A DNA stretch of 64,000 nucleotides from positions 124,001 through 188,000 of the forward strand of contig NZ_PIRZ01000002.1 of assembly GCF_003048575.1 (NCBI RefSeq). The letters run 5' to 3'. Positions 48,863 to 58,256 of this stretch are shown here, piece by piece. Every line of letters starts with the position of its first letter. Position 1 is the stretch's first letter. Both the position numbers and the translations under genes were made by a program. The notes under the pieces are model-generated. The model was given only the letters and a program-made list of their open reading frames with translations. It made no database searches and was not told the DNA's origin. This DNA is from Campylobacter concisus. Its GTDB lineage: Bacteria; Campylobacterota; Campylobacteria; Campylobacterales; Campylobacteraceae.

Positions 48863-49399
48863 TTACTTCAACCCAAAAACTTTTATATTAAAAGTAGTAT
48901 GGATTTTATCCTTTTCGCCTTTCATGACGATAGGAAATTCGGTCTTTACGATACTGTCATAGCTGCTAAGCGCATCTAAAAAGTCATAAAATTTTTGCGG
49001 TGTCCTTAGAGAGCTAGTTACATTTAGGCGAAATCTAAAAAATTTCTCACTAGCGTTATTATCACTTTCTTCTATTTTGCTAAGGCTCACTTCACTGAAA
49101 AATTTAGAGGCAAATTCTATAAATTTATCTTTATCAAATTTAGCCTCAAAAGCTGAAATGATAGCTCCATCTTTTTGTTTAGTTGCTTCAAGGTTTTTAA
49201 ATTTGGCTTCAAATTCATTTTTTACTTTTGTATAAGATGAGGTCTGTGAATAATTTTGTCTAGTTAGGCTTTTAAATTCTTTTATATTTGGCACGATAAA
49301 ACCAAATATCATAATGAAACAAACTACAATAAAAGCAAATATAAAAAGTAAAAGCTTGACAGGATCTATTTTTTCTAAGCTCGTATCTTTTTTACTCAT
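48863..49399 (-). CDS. PilO-like inner-membrane protein (transformation/secretion type)
   Basis: 178 residues from the ATG at 49399 (GAGGG 6 nt upstream; an earlier TTG is less likely). One N-terminal membrane helix (LLLFIFAFIVVCFIMIFGFIV), a coiled-coil stretch, and a C-terminal ferredoxin-like half (FRFRLNVTSSLRTPQKFYDFLDAL ... VKTEFPIVMKG), the architecture of PilO/GspM. Third gene of a PilM-N-O-like set; overlaps the previous one by 8 nt. Probably serves DNA uptake or type II-like secretion (inference). Confidence 0.7.
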   Translation of the reverse strand: MSKKDTSLEKIDPVKLLLFIFAFIVVCFIMIFGFIVPNIKEFKSLTRQNYSQTSSYTKVKNEFEAKFKNLEATKQKDGAIISAFEAKFDKDKFIEFASKFFSEVSLSKIEESDNNASEKFFRFRLNVTSSLRTPQKFYDFLDALSSYDSIVKTEFPIVMKGEKDKIHTTFNIKVFGLK

Positions 49400-49913
49400 T
49401 ATATCCCTCAGAATTATCAATTTTATTTGTGCTTATAAAGCCATACCAGCCGTTTTTGCTTTGATAAAAGCTGGTATTTGAAGTTGTAAAAATAGATCTT
49501 AAAGGTGAAGCTAGAAGCTGATTAAATACATCTTTTGTCGGCGTTATACCGCGAATGATGAGTGAGTTTTTATCCATAAAAACCTCTTCAAGCGTTATAC
49601 TATCAGGCACTAGATCAAAAAGATTGTGCAAGCTTTGCTTGAGAATGGAATTTGAAGTGAAAATATCATTTGCAGATTCTATTTGTACGGCTAGCTTAGC
49701 TGAAATTTCATCTGTTGTGACTATTTTTTGACTAAGTTCTTTTTGCTCATTTGATAAAAAAATTATATTTTTTTCAATTGAATAATTTTTGTAAAGTATA
49801 AAGAAATTTGTTGCCAAAAGAGCTACAAAAACAAAACTTATAAGACTTAGCCAAATTTTGCTAAAGATAGATATAAGTGGTCTTGGTTCCGGAGCAATAA
49901 AGCTAAATCTCAT
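49392..49913 (-). CDS. PilN-like inner-membrane protein
   Basis: 173 residues: a short cytoplasmic N-terminus beginning MRFSFIAPEPRP that can bind a PilM-type partner, one membrane helix (IWLSLISFVFVALLATNFFIL), a coiled coil, then NLFDLVPDSITLEEVFMDKNSLIIRGIT, the typical PilN-fold strand pattern. Overlaps the upstream PilM-like gene by 4 nt and the PilO-like gene by 8 nt. Confidence 0.72.
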   Translation of the reverse strand: MRFSFIAPEPRPLISIFSKIWLSLISFVFVALLATNFFILYKNYSIEKNIIFLSNEQKELSQKIVTTDEISAKLAVQIESANDIFTSNSILKQSLHNLFDLVPDSITLEEVFMDKNSLIIRGITPTKDVFNQLLASPLRSIFTTSNTSFYQSKNGWYGFISTNKIDNSEGYNE

Positions 49914-50914
49914 AATATTATCTCTTCTTGCATGATTTCATTCATAATATGATTTGTATTCACTGGATACACCGAAGTCTCCACTAAAAGCTCAGATTGT
50001 AGATATTGTAAAAAGGTTGCACTTGTTTTTGTGTTTTCAAAAACAATTATTTGTTCAATAAAATCACCGCCGTAGAGAGGATTTTCGTAAAATTCTTTTA
50101 CAGCCTTTACGATGTAATCAAACATCTTCATGTCATACCCAAAAATAGCAACCGATTTTTCTACATTTGTAGAAGCCGGCATGTTTAGTTCATAATTTAG
50201 GTCTTCAAATTCTTTTGGTTTATCATCACTTAAAAAATCGTCTAAACTTTTAAAATCATCAAGTGATGTTGCGTCATTTTCTTCTTTAATGATTAAGTTA
50301 TCAATATCTGTTATATCTTCTTCTTTTAGGCTTTCAGCTTCCTGGTTGGTTTCTTCAACGCCAGACATATTTAAAAAAGTAGATAATTTCATTTGCTTAT
50401 CTTTAAAGATCGCAAGTGTAAACGAATGTGCATGGATATAAAGATAAAGTGTAGTTTTTGGAGAAATTCCGCGTTTTAAAAGCTCGTGAAAGAGTAGGGC
50501 AATAGGTGAGTAGATGAGATCTACACTATCTTGTCCAAATAAATTTTTATATTTTTTTATAGCATTTAAATTTGCATAAATACTCCAGCTATCCTGCATG
50601 ATAAGGCTTGTAAGATTTTTAGTAGTTATATTAAATTTTTTGTATTCGTCAAAGCTAACACTAGGAAGTGCGCCTTGCGAGTCGTCGTTAAAAAAAACTG
50701 AAACATATACACCAAAATATGCTTTTTCTTGCTCTTCTATGTATTTTATGATTTTTTCATCGATATTATCGATATTTATATCTGTAAATTTAGCGTTTAT
50801 GGTTTTTAAAAGTTTGCCATTTCTAAAGACCTGACCGAAGAATATGCACTCATTGCCCTCCAACACGACGCTTAAAAAAAGGTTAGAAAAAAGCTTTTTG
50901 ACGCTAAAAGACAT
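49910..50914 (-). CDS. PilM/GspL-like cytoplasmic ATPase-fold protein
   Basis: 334 residues without membrane segments, in the position and size of PilM or the cytoplasmic part of GspL. Weak actin-like features are visible (VSVFFNDDSQGALPSVSFDEY early, TTLYLYIHAHSFTLAIFKDKQ midway), with an acidic insertion (residues about 190-250). The assignment depends mainly on the two genes behind it, which have PilN and PilO architecture. The family in Campylobacter is tied to natural transformation (Cts system), but I cannot match a named gene. Confidence 0.6.
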   Translation of the reverse strand: MSFSVKKLFSNLFLSVVLEGNECIFFGQVFRNGKLLKTINAKFTDINIDNIDEKIIKYIEEQEKAYFGVYVSVFFNDDSQGALPSVSFDEYKKFNITTKNLTSLIMQDSWSIYANLNAIKKYKNLFGQDSVDLIYSPIALLFHELLKRGISPKTTLYLYIHAHSFTLAIFKDKQMKLSTFLNMSGVEETNQEAESLKEEDITDIDNLIIKEENDATSLDDFKSLDDFLSDDKPKEFEDLNYELNMPASTNVEKSVAIFGYDMKMFDYIVKAVKEFYENPLYGGDFIEQIIVFENTKTSATFLQYLQSELLVETSVYPVNTNHIMNEIMQEEIIL

Positions 50915-50974
50915 AAATCTCCTAAATTTAGTGCATAATTTTCGTTATGGTAGCTAAAAAGGGATTAAATAAGT

Positions 50975-51421
50975 TTAAAACAGCTCGTTTTTAAGCTTAA
51001 CGAAAATCTCTTTTGTATTTAAAGCTTCATTTTTTAGCTCACTATCAAGTAGGGCCGAGTTTTTAAGGTCGTCAAAATCCTCTATCATCACATCACACAT
51101 CATCTTAATGCGCTCACTATAAGCCTTGCTGACGCTACTTTGGCTCATTTTTTTGATACGCTCAAGATACTCTTTACCATTTTTTATGTATGAGCTAAAT
51201 TTGATAGCAGCCTTGCTTTGGTTTAGTACAGTATTTGCCATTTTGTTATAAATATCTATATCAAGTGCTTTTTGGCTTAAATTCAAGGCCTTTTCGTATT
51301 CTTTGTTTTCGTATAAAAATTTTGCTTCAAGGGCGAGCTTGTAGGAGTTGTCGCTATAAAAAAATAGTCCAAATAAAACAATTAGAAAGATGGCTATAAA
51401 AATAGATAGTTTATTTTTCAT
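50975..51421 (-). CDS. Membrane-anchored TPR-like protein (148 aa)
   Basis: An N-terminal helix (LSIFIAIFLIVLFGLFFYS) followed by a tetratricopeptide-like pair (EAKFLYENKEYEKALNLSQKALDID) and charged helices. Unnamed family. It overlaps the acyltransferase gene by 11 nt and precedes the PilM-N-O-like set by 60 nt, so it may belong to the same transformation or secretion unit (inference). Confidence 0.7.
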   Translation of the reverse strand: MKNKLSIFIAIFLIVLFGLFFYSDNSYKLALEAKFLYENKEYEKALNLSQKALDIDIYNKMANTVLNQSKAAIKFSSYIKNGKEYLERIKKMSQSSVSKAYSERIKMMCDVMIEDFDDLKNSALLDSELKNEALNTKEIFVKLKNELF

Positions 51422-52190
51422 AAATTTCGTCCAAAATTTCTCTTATCTCGTTGCTGATTTGCGGATTTTTATGCGCATATTTTTTCCACCAAATTTTTAA
51501 ATTTGATTTAAAATCATCTTTGTTTTGCTCTGCGCTCTTGCCGCCATCATTTTGTGAGGCTTGCCAAAGCTCATTTTGTATCTTTTCTTTTGCCTCTTTT
51601 TGCTCTAAATTTGCCACGCTAAATGGGGCTGAGAGGCTAAAATTTATAGTTGAAAATGGCTTAGGAAGTATCATCTTATCCCAGCTTTTAAACTCCCAAA
51701 ACGAGCTTGCTTCAAAATTTAGAGCATAAATTTCGCAAGATGACTTTTGTGCGATCACCGCAGCTCCGTCTGCCACGCTGTGCCTTGGTCCTCTTGGACC
51801 ATCTGGCGTGATGATGACGTCGTGGTCTTGCTTTATCTCTCTTAAAGCTTCTATCAGTGCTCTTGCGCCGCCTTTTGAGCTGCTGCCTCTAATGGTGCCG
51901 ATGCCAAACAATTTGATTATTCTGGTGATTAGCTCGCCATCTTTGTGGTCGCTGATTATCACCTTGCCTTGTTTTCTATTTTGACTGCTCCACCAGCGTC
52001 TGTAAGCAAAGCTCATAAAGCTAAGCCTGCCGTGCCAAAAGACGACGACGCAACCATTTTGCGGTAAGAAATTTGGAGTGTAGCTCTTTTTGCAGGTTAG
52101 AAAAATGAGCCACATTAAAATATAGATGAAAAAGACGCCCACGTTTAGGGCGATCTTTTCAAGGGTGCTTTTAAATTTGCAGCTCGCCAT
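51411..52190 (-). CDS. DUF374 lysophospholipid acyltransferase-family protein
   Basis: 259 residues with one N-terminal helix and the DUF374 signature: [38 protein letters not shown] and [14 protein letters not shown] stands in for the HxxxxD motif of PlsC-type acyltransferases. Members transfer acyl chains to lipids, and some to lipid A. Overlaps miaB by 20 nt and the TPR-like gene by 11 nt. Confidence 0.85.
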   Translation of the reverse strand: MASCKFKSTLEKIALNVGVFFIYILMWLIFLTCKKSYTPNFLPQNGCVVVFWHGRLSFMSFAYRRWWSSQNRKQGKVIISDHKDGELITRIIKLFGIGTIRGSSSKGGARALIEALREIKQDHDVIITPDGPRGPRHSVADGAAVIAQKSSCEIYALNFEASSFWEFKSWDKMILPKPFSTINFSLSAPFSVANLEQKEAKEKIQNELWQASQNDGGKSAEQNKDDFKSNLKIWWKKYAHKNPQISNEIREILDEIYEK

Positions 52191-53472
52191 ACAAAACCAT
52201 TCGTTTTGGGTTTGTGATCTTTACTTTTTGCGTAGTGCCAAGAAGCTCTTCGCTGCCATCAACTTGAACCAAAAAGTTGTTAAAACTTCGCCCAGCAACG
52301 CCGCCATTTGCTCTTAGCTCTTCAAAATATACATCAAAAATTTTATATTTTTGTGCCGCCACGATCTCGTCTAAAATTTCATTGTGGCGATTTTGTAGGC
52401 GAGTAAGCCTTTCTGAAGCGGTTTTATCATCTATTTGATTTGTGAAAGTAGCTGCCTTTGTAAGAGGGCGAGGCGAATACTTAAAGCTAAAAATTTGCTC
52501 AAATCTAACTTGCTCAAGCACGTCCATCGTATCTTCAAATTCGCTCTCGCTCTCGCCTGGGAATGCGACTATGATATCAGTTGAGATGCTTACGTCTGGG
52601 CACATCTTTCTAAGTCTTAGCGCGCGGTCTAAAAACCACTCTTTTGTGTATCCGCGCTTCATTTCGCGTAAAACTTTGGTGTTTCCGCTTTGAAGTGGCA
52701 TATGCATAGACTTGCAAATTTTAGGATTATTGGTGAAAATTTCAAGAAATTTATCATCCATGTGAAGTGGGTGCGGACTGGTAAATCTTATCCTCTCAAC
52801 GCCATCTATCTCGCTTATCTTTACTAACAGATCACTAAAATCGATATTTTCTTGCGCTCCTGAAAATCTTTTACCGTAGTTATTGACATTTTGTCCTAGT
52901 AAAAATATCTCTTTTGCGCCGCTGTTTGCAGCCTTTTCTACCTCTTTTAGTATAAGGCTTGAAGGAATAGAAATTTCATCGCCTCTGGTGTGTGGGACGA
53001 TGCAATAGGTGCACTTTTTGTCGCAGCCGATCGAGATATTGATGTGGCTTTTGTATGGTGAGCCTCTAAATTCGCCAAATGCGTATTCGCTCTCATCGTG
53101 GTTAATGTCGGTTGAGATAAATTTAGGCGTATTTACCGCCTTTGTGATCTTACTGACATTTCTTGCGCCAAGGACAAAATCAACATAAGGTGCGCGCTTA
53201 AAAATTTCACTACCCAAATGGCTTGCAGTGCAGCCGCAAACGCCTATTTTTGCCCCTCTTTTTTTGGCTTTTTCAAAGGCTCCGACCTCGCTAAAGAGCT
53301 TATGAACTGGCTTTTCACGAACCGAGCAAGTATTTATAAGGATTAAATCAGCTTCTTCGATGTTTTGTGTTAAGGAGTAGTCTTCTTTTTGTGAGAGCTC
53401 AGCTATGATATGTTCGCTGTCACGAACATTCATAGCACAGCCTAAAGTTTGGATAAAGAGTTTTTTACTCAT
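52171..53472 (-). CDS. miaB: tRNA-2-methylthio-N6-dimethylallyladenosine synthase
   Basis: 433 residues. Radical-SAM methylthiotransferase acting on i6A37 of tRNAs. N-terminal cluster Cys in [25 protein letters not shown] and CGCTASHLG; radical-SAM CDKKCTYC followed by IVPHTRGDE, the MiaB-specific run; TRAM domain at the end. Overlaps the HP0268-like gene by one base (TAATG) and the acyltransferase gene by 20 nt. Confidence 0.96.
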   Translation of the reverse strand: MSKKLFIQTLGCAMNVRDSEHIIAELSQKEDYSLTQNIEEADLILINTCSVREKPVHKLFSEVGAFEKAKKRGAKIGVCGCTASHLGSEIFKRAPYVDFVLGARNVSKITKAVNTPKFISTDINHDESEYAFGEFRGSPYKSHINISIGCDKKCTYCIVPHTRGDEISIPSSLILKEVEKAANSGAKEIFLLGQNVNNYGKRFSGAQENIDFSDLLVKISEIDGVERIRFTSPHPLHMDDKFLEIFTNNPKICKSMHMPLQSGNTKVLREMKRGYTKEWFLDRALRLRKMCPDVSISTDIIVAFPGESESEFEDTMDVLEQVRFEQIFSFKYSPRPLTKAATFTNQIDDKTASERLTRLQNRHNEILDEIVAAQKYKIFDVYFEELRANGGVAGRSFNNFLVQVDGSEELLGTTQKVKITNPKRMVLYGELQI

Positions 53473-53714
53473 TAAAGTATATGCACTTCATACATGTAGT
53501 CGCTATCATCAAGTCCGTATTTTACGGTTCTGTGATAGACACTTAGCCCTTTTTCTTCAAAATGCTCGACTAAGGCGATTAGTTGTTTGTGTGTATTTTC
53601 TTTATCAAAATAGAAAATTTTCTGACCCTCTTTTTCGACAGCTGCCTCTATTTTTTCTAGTGAAATCGTTTTTGGTTTTGCGTCTAATTCAGCTCTTGCA
53701 AGTTTTAGCTCCAT
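53472..53714 (-). CDS. HP0268-family nuclease-like protein
   Basis: 80 residues from ATG 53714, with AAAGGA 6 nt upstream; an earlier TTG would place the ribosome site inside the protein. Length equals H. pylori HP0268, reported as a nicking endonuclease and purine-specific RNase. Shared features: [26 protein letters not shown] and a C-terminal Asp-rich [12 protein letters not shown]. Translationally coupled to miaB. Confidence 0.8.
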   Translation of the reverse strand: MELKLARAELDAKPKTISLEKIEAAVEKEGQKIFYFDKENTHKQLIALVEHFEEKGLSVYHRTVKYGLDDSDYMYEVHIL

Positions 53715-53829
53715 TTTTAATCCTTTCAAAATCTTAAATTTTAATCGGTCAATATATCCAAAACATCATAAAAAAAGGATTAAATAAAAGTTAATAATAA
53801 GCTTAAAGTTATTAAAAGTATGGCTTATG

Positions 53830-53835
53830 TATAAT
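53830..53835 (+). promoter_or_regulatory. Extended -10 box for nusA
   Basis: TATGTATAAT contains TG-N-TATAAT, 52 bp before the nusA ATG, in the divergent region with the HP0268-like gene. Confidence 0.65.
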
Positions 53836-53886
53836 TTCAAAACTTCACGAAAAATCCCCGAAATTTATCGTCACAATGGAGAAAAA

Positions 53887-54990
53887 ATGGAAAGAATATC
53901 AGACATTATAGAGTCAATTGCAAATGAGAAAAATTTAGAGATAGAAGATGTAAAAGAGCGTGTTATAAGAGCCTTGATAAATACTGCAAAAAGGGTTTAT
54001 GGAGAAAATTATGAGTATGACGTGAGCATCGATGCTAATAAAAATTTAAAGCTTTATCAAAAAATTTCAATCGTAGCAAACGACGACGAGAGGCTTGAAG
54101 AGGACAACGAGCACTTTTTGAGCTTAAAAGAGGCAAAGAAAATAGACAGCGGTGTTGAAATCGGCGATGAGCTAACATACGAGCTAAGCCTTGATAACCT
54201 TGGCAGAACCGCAGCCCAAACGCTTCACAAGGAGCTCGAGTATCACATCCAACGCCTAGTTGAAGAGAAAATTTTACAAAAATATAATGAGATGAGCGGT
54301 CACATGGTCTTTGGACCAGTTGTAAGGGTCGATAACGACGAAAACACATTTATCGAGATAGACGAGCTTCGTGCCATCTTACCACGTAAAAACCGCATAA
54401 AAGGCGAGAAATTTAAAGTAGGCGATGTGGTAAAAGCGGTTATTAGAAAAGTTTTTACAGATAAAAATTTAGGCATAAAGGTCGAACTTTCAAGGACTTC
54501 GCCTAAATTTCTTGAAGCGCTACTAACTTCAGAGGTGCCAGAGATAAAAGATGGCGGCATCATCATTCAAGGAAGTGCTAGAATCCCTGGTGAAAGGGCC
54601 AAAGTAGCACTCATTTCAACTACTCCAAACATCGATCCAGTCGGCGCAACAGTCGGCACAAAGGGCGTTAGGATAAATGCCGTAAGTAAAGAGCTTCATA
54701 ATGAAAGCATTGATGCGATCGAATACGCCACCGAACCAGCGATATTTGTCGCTCGTGCGATGGGACCAGCTATCATCACATCAGTAAAGATAGAGGAAAA
54801 CAAAGCGATTGTTACACTTGCGAGCGAGCAAAAGAGTAAAGCGATCGGCAAAAACGGCATAAATATCCGCCTTGCAAGCATGCTAACTGGCTATGAGATC
54901 GAGCTAAATGAACTTGGCTCAAAAACTAGCAGCAGCGGCGAAAATGGCGAAATGGTTAAAGATCTAAAAGCACTCTTTGGTGATAACTAA
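53887..54990 (+). CDS. nusA: Transcription elongation/termination factor NusA
   Basis: 367 residues starting MERISDIIESIANEKNL (GGAGAAAAA just upstream; an ATG 60 nt earlier has no ribosome site). N-terminal RNA-polymerase-binding domain, S1 domain (VFGPVVRVDNDENTFIEID ... GDVVKAVIRKV), then KH1 and KH2 (GARIPGER-like, PVGATVGTKGVRINAV, KAIGKNGINIRLASMLTGYEI). The acidic C-terminal repeats of E. coli NusA are absent, as usual here. Its stop overlaps the next gene's ATG. Confidence 0.95.
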   Translation: MERISDIIESIANEKNLEIEDVKERVIRALINTAKRVYGENYEYDVSIDANKNLKLYQKISIVANDDERLEEDNEHFLSLKEAKKIDSGVEIGDELTYELSLDNLGRTAAQTLHKELEYHIQRLVEEKILQKYNEMSGHMVFGPVVRVDNDENTFIEIDELRAILPRKNRIKGEKFKVGDVVKAVIRKVFTDKNLGIKVELSRTSPKFLEALLTSEVPEIKDGGIIIQGSARIPGERAKVALISTTPNIDPVGATVGTKGVRINAVSKELHNESIDAIEYATEPAIFVARAMGPAIITSVKIEENKAIVTLASEQKSKAIGKNGINIRLASMLTGYEIELNELGSKTSSSGENGEMVKDLKALFGDN

Positions 54991-55469
54991 TGAAATTTCA
55001 AATAAGAAAAGCGACTGAGGGCGATATAGACGTGATCTGCGAGCTTGTAAGAGAGCTTGCCAGCTATGAGAATTTGAGTGACCAAGTCACTTTTACAAAT
55101 GAAATTTTCGCAGACTCTATATTTAATAAAAATTACGCAAAAGCTCTTATCTGCGAAAGCGAGGGCAGGGCTATTGGCTATGCTATCTATTTTTACACAT
55201 TTTCTACATTTTTGGGGCTTGGCGGGATCTATCTTGAAGATATCTATGTCAAAAAAGAGTTTAGAAATCAAGGCATCGGCAAGACATTTTTTAAATTTTT
55301 AGCTCAAATTTGCAAGGATGAAAATTTAAAAAGGCTTGAGTGGTGCTGCCTAAACTGGAATGAGCCAAGCATTAAATTTTATGAAAGCTTGGGTGCTAAA
55401 AATCAATCTCTTGAGTGGAGAAACTACCGCTTGGACGGTGAAAATTTAGAAAAACTTTTAAATTTATAG
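54990..55469 (+). CDS. GNAT N-acetyltransferase, SAT1/diamine type
   Basis: 159 residues. Acetyl-CoA loop in EDIYVKKEFRNQGIGKTF (Q-x-x-G-x-G type), WCCLNWNEPSIKFYESLGA and an N-terminus MKFQIRKATEGDIDVICELVRELA, close to spermidine/diamine acetyltransferases. Substrate not determined. Starts on the last base of nusA, so both are coupled. Confidence 0.85.
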   Translation: MKFQIRKATEGDIDVICELVRELASYENLSDQVTFTNEIFADSIFNKNYAKALICESEGRAIGYAIYFYTFSTFLGLGGIYLEDIYVKKEFRNQGIGKTFFKFLAQICKDENLKRLEWCCLNWNEPSIKFYESLGAKNQSLEWRNYRLDGENLEKLLNL

Positions 55470-55485
55470 TTCGTTTTTAAATAAA

Positions 55486-55515
55486 AAGCTCAAATTTACT
55501 CTTAAATTTGAGCTT
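55486..55515. terminator. Bidirectional terminator
   Basis: Perfect 13-bp repeat AAGCTCAAATTTA / TAAATTTGAGCTT with a CTCT loop, between the GNAT gene and the convergent barrel pseudogene; an A-run precedes it, serving the minus strand. Confidence 0.8.
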
Positions 55516-55523
55516 GTGAGCGA

Positions 55524-56124
55524 TTAAAATTTATATGTATATCCCAAATAAAGACCTACATTTGTCTCTTTTATTTTTGCATTATCATATTTTGCTATAG
55601 AGCTATATTTTGTTCTATCTGCTTTTAGACCAAACTCAACTGCATTGTTTTTATTAATAGAGTATTCTGTACCAATTCTTGCACCTAGTATCCAGCCATT
55701 TGTATTAGCTTTTTCCGAGCCATCATGAGTGTCAAATACATCCATTTTGAGCTTTGAGTAGCCAGTGTAGCCACCAAGAACTAGTTTTATGTCCTTTGTT
55801 AACTCTGGTGTATAGTCTGCGCCTACTATAAATTTATGTGTTTTCCATTTTACTACTGTGCCATCTTCGTCACCAAGTGACTTTTTGGCTTGAAAGTCGT
55901 AAATATAAGCTCCATAAACTCTAGCTACGTCAAAGTCGTAACCAGCTTTTAGACCAAGACCTGGTTGAGCTTTTTTGACTTTAGTTGTGTCATTGTCGCT
56001 TTTTGCTGTTAATTTTGAATTAAAAGAGTAAATCTCCTTCGATTCCAATAAACGCTCCTTGTGCTAAAGCAGTGACACTAGCCAGGCTTAAGCCTAAAGC
56101 AACTTTTAAAACTACATTTTTCAT
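55524..56124 (-). pseudogene. Outer-membrane beta-barrel protein gene, frameshifted
   Basis: ATG 56124 begins a signal peptide (MKNVVLKVALGLSLASVTALA-QGAFIGIEGD) that runs out of frame after GIEGD at 56030-56032, where the sequence reads GATTTACTC. Removing one T restores GIEGDYSFNSKLTAKSD, continuing to a complete barrel: alternating strands such as FIVGADYTPELTKDIKLVLGGYTGY and the terminal GLYLGYTYKF with a C-terminal Phe. The site is only a T3 run, so a simple mutation or a sequencing error is more likely than phase variation. Porin-like, surface-exposed when intact. Confidence 0.8.
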
Positions 56125-56283
56125 TTTTGCTCCTTATTTTAAAAATGTTTGGCTGGTATTCTAAATTTTATTGGATTAAATAAAGTTTAAATATTCAATT
56201 AAATATATAAAAAACATAAAATAATTCAATTGTTTTCTTATCAGAATAAAATTTATAAAATCACTCAAAAAAAGGAGTGTAAA

Positions 56284-56496
56284 GTGGCTAAGATGACAAA
56301 ACGTGATATGGCTTATCATTTAGACGTTGATGTCGCAACGCTTTACAACTGGCGAAAACACAAGCCAAACCTTTATCGTATTGTGATGCTTGGATTTAAA
56401 TTTGATGAGCTTATCGAGCAGAGTAAAAAGACTTGCAACGAGCTTTGCGAATATGAAAATTTAATCAATCAAGACATAGAAAAATTTAGTAAATAA
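56284..56496 (+). CDS. Small helix-turn-helix protein (70 aa)
   Basis: GTG start at 56284, 6 nt after AAGGAG; upstream in-frame codons lack a ribosome site. The protein carries a Cro-like HTH (KRDMAYHLDVDVATLYNWRKHKP) and a short charged C-terminus with two Cys. The AYHL-DVDVATLYNWRK spacing fits recognition of DNA by a small regulator. Two copies of ATTCAATT, 31 bp apart, lie upstream (56193 and 56224) and could be its operator (inference). Divergent from the barrel pseudogene. Confidence 0.72.
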   Translation: MAKMTKRDMAYHLDVDVATLYNWRKHKPNLYRIVMLGFKFDELIEQSKKTCNELCEYENLINQDIEKFSK

Positions 56497-56626
56497 TCGT
56501 TTAAAAATCGTAATCTCTTTTATAATAGCAATAGTTAGAAAATTCAAAATTTCTAAGATATTTTTAGCTAGATATTTTAAGTGAAGAAATTTGAGCTCAA
56601 AGCAAGCGCTTCAAGCTCAGTTAAAT

Positions 56627-57967
56627 TTACTCGTTTAGGATAGATAGAAGCTCTTTGTTATCTTTTGTTTTTAGCATTTTTGCGTATAAGAATTTAAGCG
56701 CTTCGACATCGTCCATTGTAGCGATCGCAGAGCGAATAGCCCAAATTTTTTGAAGCTCATCAGGCTTTTGAAGTAGCTCTTCTTTTCTTGTGCCTGATTT
56801 TAGAACGTTGATAGCTGGGTAAATTCTACGGTCTGAAATGTTGCGATCAAGTACGATCTCGCTGTTACCAGTGCCTTTAAACTCTTCAAATATCACTTCA
56901 TCCATGCGTGAGCCAGTGTCGATTAGAGCGGTTGCTATGATGGTTAGAGAGCCGCCATGCTCGATATTTCTAGCTGCACCAAAGAAGCGTTTTGGCTTAT
57001 GAAGTGCGTTTGCGTCTACACCGCCTGTTAGTACCTTGCCGCTTGGTGGGGTCACTGTGTTGTAGGCACGTGCTAGACGGGTTATGCTATCAAGCAATAT
57101 AATGACGTCTTTGCCCATCTCAACTAGACGTTTTGCCTTTTCGATGACTAGCTCTGCCACGCGGACGTGATTAAGCGCTGGCAGGTCAAATGTCGAGCTA
57201 AATACCTCACCCTTTACGCAGCGCTGCATGTCTGTAACTTCTTCTGGTCTCTCATCGACTAGAAGTACCATGAGCTGGGCTTCTGGGTGATTTTTAGCGA
57301 TGCCATGAGCTAGCTCTTTCATAAGCTCAGTTTTACCGCTTCTTGGAGGTGCGACTATGAGGCCACGCTGACCCTTACCAATAGGTGTAAAAAGATCAAG
57401 AACACGGCCTGTTAGTTTCATTGGATCGTATTCTAAATTTAGCTTTTCGGTTGGGAAAAGTGGGGTTAGGTTGTCAAAAAGTGGCCTCTCTTTCGCATCC
57501 GCTAGAGGCATATAGTTTACCGCCTCGATCTTTAAAAGGGCGTAGTATTTTTCTTGATCTTTTGGCTCTCTAACTTGTCCTGTGATGATGTCGCCCACAC
57601 GAAGTGCAAATTTACGAATTTGTGAGTTTGAAACGTAGGCGTCGTTTGAGCTGTCGCTTAAATTTGCATCAACAGCCCTTAAAAAGCCGTAGCCTTCGTT
57701 TGTGATCTCTAAAATTCCAGTAAAAAGTATAAAGCCGCCTTGTTTTGTTTGGGTTTTTAGGATCTCAAATATCAAATCTTGTCTGCGAAATTCGCGTGGA
57801 TTTTCGACACCAACGCTGTTTGCGATCTGCACTAGCTCATCTAGGCTAAGTGTTCTTAGCTCTTCGATCTTGTGTCCGTCTACTGGTACATGAGTTCTTG
57901 ATGTTTGATGTTTTTTTGTAGTTTTTGTGCTTTGAGTAGCACCTTGCTCGGTTTGGTTATTTTCCAT
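56627..57967 (-). CDS. rho: Transcription termination factor Rho
   Basis: 446 residues. N-terminal helical domain, cold-shock RNA-binding domain ([27 protein letters not shown]), then the hexameric ATPase with Walker [13 protein letters not shown], Walker [16 protein letters not shown]-type sequence, and secondary RNA-binding [21 protein letters not shown] low-complexity N-terminal extension (about 25 Thr/Gln/Lys-rich residues) precedes the usual start. An imperfect 28-nt hairpin lies after its stop. Confidence 0.96.
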   Translation of the reverse strand: MENNQTEQGATQSTKTTKKHQTSRTHVPVDGHKIEELRTLSLDELVQIANSVGVENPREFRRQDLIFEILKTQTKQGGFILFTGILEITNEGYGFLRAVDANLSDSSNDAYVSNSQIRKFALRVGDIITGQVREPKDQEKYYALLKIEAVNYMPLADAKERPLFDNLTPLFPTEKLNLEYDPMKLTGRVLDLFTPIGKGQRGLIVAPPRSGKTELMKELAHGIAKNHPEAQLMVLLVDERPEEVTDMQRCVKGEVFSSTFDLPALNHVRVAELVIEKAKRLVEMGKDVIILLDSITRLARAYNTVTPPSGKVLTGGVDANALHKPKRFFGAARNIEHGGSLTIIATALIDTGSRMDEVIFEEFKGTGNSEIVLDRNISDRRIYPAINVLKSGTRKEELLQKPDELQKIWAIRSAIATMDDVEALKFLYAKMLKTKDNKELLSILNE

Positions 57968-58114
57968 ATTTCCTCTTTAAATGTGGGGATAATTTTGCAG
58001 AATTTCTAGGTTTCAAAAAGAAGTTTTTGAAAGTTTTGGCATTTTATAAAAATAAAACTTTGTTGTCAAGAAATGGTATAAAATAAAATTTTTGCTCAAA
58101 AATGGTTGATTTGC

Positions 58115-58120
58115 TATAAT
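58115..58120 (+). promoter_or_regulatory. -10 box (TATAAT) upstream of ccoI
   Basis: TATAAT in TTGCTATAATCTCGCC, giving a 5' leader of about 130 nt before ccoI that holds the hairpin at 58157. Confidence 0.65.
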
Positions 58121-58156
58121 CTCGCCATTTTATAACGATAATAAAAGAAGAAATTT

Positions 58157-58210
58157 ATGCCTATTTTTGCAGTTTGCCTACCATAAATTTATATGGTGCG
58201 TAATAGGCAT
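58157..58210 (+). promoter_or_regulatory. Structured 5' leader of ccoI (nested hairpin, possible leader peptide)
   Basis: Outer stem ATGCCTATT (58157) with AATAGGCAT (58202-58210), 9 bp, encloses an inner stem ACCATA / TATGGT (58180-58197) with a 6-nt AATTTA loop. The left outer arm starts an ATG frame of nine codons (MPIFAVCLP, then TAA). No T-run follows, so it is not a simple terminator. It matches no riboswitch I know. Confidence 0.5.
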
Positions 58211-58256
58211 GTGATGCAACAATATTGGTAAAAATTTTAGATAAAAGAAAGTAAAA

